A stretch of 15,377 nt of DNA from Micavibrio sp. UBA2020 (GTDB lineage Bacteria; Pseudomonadota; Alphaproteobacteria; Micavibrionales; UBA2020), in contig DDBY01000181.1 of the NCBI GenBank assembly GCA_002334985.1, forward strand, positions 1 to 15,377. The letters run 5' to 3'. The notes under the pieces are model-generated. The model saw only the letters and a program-made list of their open reading frames with translations, did no database searches and was not told the DNA's origin. Made by a program: the position numbers and the translations under genes. The stretch's first letter is position 1. The number at the start of each line of letters is the position of its first letter. Below are positions 13,407 through 15,377 of the stretch, in pieces.

Positions 13407-15377
13407 CGGCTTATCCTTTCAAGAATATAGGGCACATGCACCTGATCCGCCTTGTAGCTGCCCGCCAGTGCGACCATCGCAAGGTTGATGCCGAAACGAA
13501 GGGCGATTTCACGCTGGCGCGCGCCCGTGGTGGCCGTGCGGTCAAAACGCGCGCGGTCTTGCGGCGCATCTGACCAAGCCGAAGCCCAGTCGTTGCCGCC
13601 GACGAATACCGACGTCACACCGTCATGGTCGGGGCTGGGCTCTTTTTCCACCCAAAGCGTACCGCCGGCATAAAGACCGGGGAAGTTATTCAGCAGGTAA
13701 AAACTTTTACCGATGATGTGCCCCTTTTCGACGGGCATCAGCTCCGCAATCTGGATGTTTTCGGTCAGCTTGCGCAGGCGGCGCTGGCCCAGCGTCGCGC
13801 CCTGCGGCCCGCGGCCATCGTCGGCGGCAAATTGCTGGTCGCGCGTATCGAATACAATCGTGCCGCCCTGCGCGATATAGTTTTGCAAGTTGCGCGCCGC
13901 ACTGGCGGGCAGCGCGGCCTGACTTTCCGTCATCGGCCAGTAAAGGAAGGGATAGAAATAAAGCTCGTCGCGCGACGGGTCCACCCCGCGCACGCCCGCA
14001 ACTTTTATATTGGTGCGGATGTTGATGGCATCGCGCAGCCCCTCAAGGCCGCTATGGCTGATACGGTCGGCTTCCTGCTCGCCCGTTTCGACATAGGCGA
14101 GGTAAATCCCCTGCATCAAATCCGTCTCCGGCACATCCTGCGCCTGTGCGGGGGATGACAGCACCAAAAGGCACAGCATGACCGCCGCCGTCCCCGCAAA
14201 ACGCGGCGGCAGATTGATAACCCCGCGCAGGAACAGCGTCACCAGCGTATCGACCAGCAAAAGCAAAAGCGCAAGGCGCAGCAAATCCGGCTTCAAACTC
14301 CGCTCCCCTGCCAATTGATAGGTATCTTCATCCGCGCCTGCAGGCAGGCTGCCGAGCGGTTTCATTTCCGGCAGCGCATTGCCGAGGTTGAAAACCTTGA
14401 ACTGTTTTTCAACGCCATAAATGCCGGGCGGCGTTTCGGGCGACGGCACGAATTTCTGGCGCGGGTCCAGCGGACGCGCCATGCTGCGCGGGTCGGGCGT
14501 TTCAAGACGGCCGAAGGCATCCATCAGCATCATGGGCGACAAAATACTTTCCGCCCTGAAATCCGCCGCACCGGCAGACAGGGACACAAGGCGCTGCAGC
14601 GCCTCCACATAAAGGCCGGAGTAGCAGAAATCAGACCAGTCAGGCCCTGCCGACGTATGCACCAGCACAACCGTGCCGCTGCCCACGCGCCCGCCGGTAA
14701 GCAGCGGTGTGCCGTCGGAAAGCGTCAGCCATGTGCGCTCGAACACTTCCGGCGACGGCGTCGCCAGCACCTGCCGCGTAACCGTAACATCTTTAGGCAC
14801 ATCAAGGCCGAGCAGCGGGCTATGTTCCGGTACCGCCCCCAGCCCGACGGGTTTTTCCCACGTCAGCGCGCCCTGCATCGCCCGCTGGCCATAGCGCAGG
14901 CCGACAGGCAGCAGCGGGTCTTCGGGACTGCCCGCAAGGTTCGGCCCTGCAAAACGGATAAGGAAGCCGCCCGCGCGCACCCATTCCAGAAGCTGTACAC
15001 GCTCAACCGCTGTCAATGCGGTACTGTCCGGCCAGATAACGGCAGACATCGGCTGCCCGGTCAGCTCTTCGACACTGCCGATAACCGGCTTGCCCGTCGC
15101 CGCCAGCGCGCGGCGCAGGTAGTAAACTTCGCTCAGCACGCTCGCGCTTTCGCGCGCGCGCGCATCGCCCAGAACACCTGCGGTATGCTGCTGCCACTGC
15201 GAATCCGTCAGAAAAACGGCGGAAGCCATGGGCAGCTGGCGCAGCCCCACGCGCGCGATGCGGCTTTTGATTTCATCCAGCATTTCCCACTGCACATCGG
15301 TTTTTTGCGCGCCGCCCGGAAACACAAAAGTGGTTTCGTCAATCACATTGCCATCCGCGCTATAGGCCGTCATCATC
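13403..15377 (-). CDS. DUF4159-domain membrane protein (5' end beyond window)
   Basis: At least 657 residues are visible. An ATG lies at the very edge (15376), but family members are usually above 900 residues with an N-terminal BatA-like membrane region, so the true start is probably outside. Visible parts: a VWA/GATase-like beta-alpha region (about 50-270, for example AVIWPDSTALTAVE and GGFLIRFAGPN), two membrane helices (about 364-384 and 393-410), an AQAQD sequence like a signal-peptidase site (cleavage after A412) and a C-terminal DUF4159 domain (about 416-655, with YPFLYWPMTESQ and GGTIVFDTRDQ). DUF4159 would face the periplasm. It overlaps the next gene by 4 nt. The function is not established; linkage to MoxR/DUF58 genes in relatives suggests envelope integrity or stress. 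Confidence 0.85.
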   Translation of the reverse strand, partial: MMTAYSADGNVIDETTFVFPGGAQKTDVQWEMLDEIKSRIARVGLRQLPMASAVFLTDSQWQQHTAGVLGDARARESASVLSEVYYLRRALAATGKPVIGSVEELTGQPMSAVIWPDSTALTAVERVQLLEWVRAGGFLIRFAGPNLAGSPEDPLLPVGLRYGQRAMQGALTWEKPVGLGAVPEHSPLLGLDVPKDVTVTRQVLATPSPEVFERTWLTLSDGTPLLTGGRVGSGTVVLVHTSAGPDWSDFCYSGLYVEALQRLVSLSAGAADFRAESILSPMMLMDAFGRLETPDPRSMARPLDPRQKFVPSPETPPGIYGVEKQFKVFNLGNALPEMKPLGSLPAGADEDTYQLAGERSLKPDLLRLALLLLLVDTLVTLFLRGVINLPPRFAGTAAVMLCLLVLSSPAQAQDVPETDLMQGIYLAYVETGEQEADRISHSGLEGLRDAINIRTNIKVAGVRGVDPSRDELYFYPFLYWPMTESQAALPASAARNLQNYIAQGGTIVFDTRDQQFAADDGRGPQGATLGQRRLRKLTENIQIAELMPVEKGHIIGKSFYLLNNFPGLYAGGTLWVEKEPSPDHDGVTSVFVGGNDWASAWSDAPQDRARFDRTATTGARQREIALRFGINLAMVALAGSYKADQVHVPYILERISR

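Noticed and set aside
12027..13430. A 467-codon open frame on the plus strand
   Set aside because: It is antisense to the COG5426-type gene, whose product has clear membrane helices and domain motifs; the plus-strand product is Arg/His/Gln-rich without recognisable motifs.

Overview
The window looks like chromosomal DNA of an alphaproteobacterium. Evidence: a RecA gene preceded by a GTTC-N7-GTTC LexA box (the alphaproteobacterial SOS type), the block lytic transglycosylase / dapA / smpB that is often kept together in this class, and a DUF4159 / COG5426-type gene pair that is also common there. The genus cannot be told from sequence alone. I see no IS element, tRNA, rRNA, CRISPR array or phage gene.

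Layout, left to right. (1) About 1-2599, minus strand: four genes of unknown function for small membrane proteins. Two are clear tandem paralogs, a third may be a distant relative, and the last runs off the left edge and carries an HEXXH zinc-protease-like motif. (2) 2600-4060: SOS-controlled recA with a clean intrinsic terminator. (3) 4091-5458, plus strand: a lone small gene, then a compact run of three small unknown genes behind a strong sigma-70-type promoter. (4) 5514-6989, minus strand: dapA then smpB, ending in an intrinsic terminator. (5) 7008-8996, plus strand: a secreted lytic transglycosylase, divergent from dapA with only 18 nt between the start codons; the best dapA promoter lies inside its coding sequence. 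(6) 9000-11057, plus strand: a partner-switching signalling module. One protein joins an RsbW-like kinase domain, a response-regulator receiver and a SpoIIE/PP2C phosphatase; it overlaps a STAS anti-sigma-factor-antagonist gene by 14 nt. A near-consensus sigma-54 (-24/-12) promoter sits just upstream. (7) 11094-11207, minus strand: a likely 37-residue disordered miniprotein with its own promoter and ribosome binding site. (8) 11316-15377, minus strand: two overlapping genes for large membrane proteins, the first cut by the right edge. In relatives these sit in MoxR/DUF58/VWA-type clusters thought to act in cell-envelope biology.

The most interesting unit is (6): input (receiver), kinase and phosphatase are fused in the order kinase-receiver-phosphatase, next to the substrate STAS protein and apparently under sigma-54 control. 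The regulatory target (sigma factor, diguanylate cyclase or other) is not in the window.
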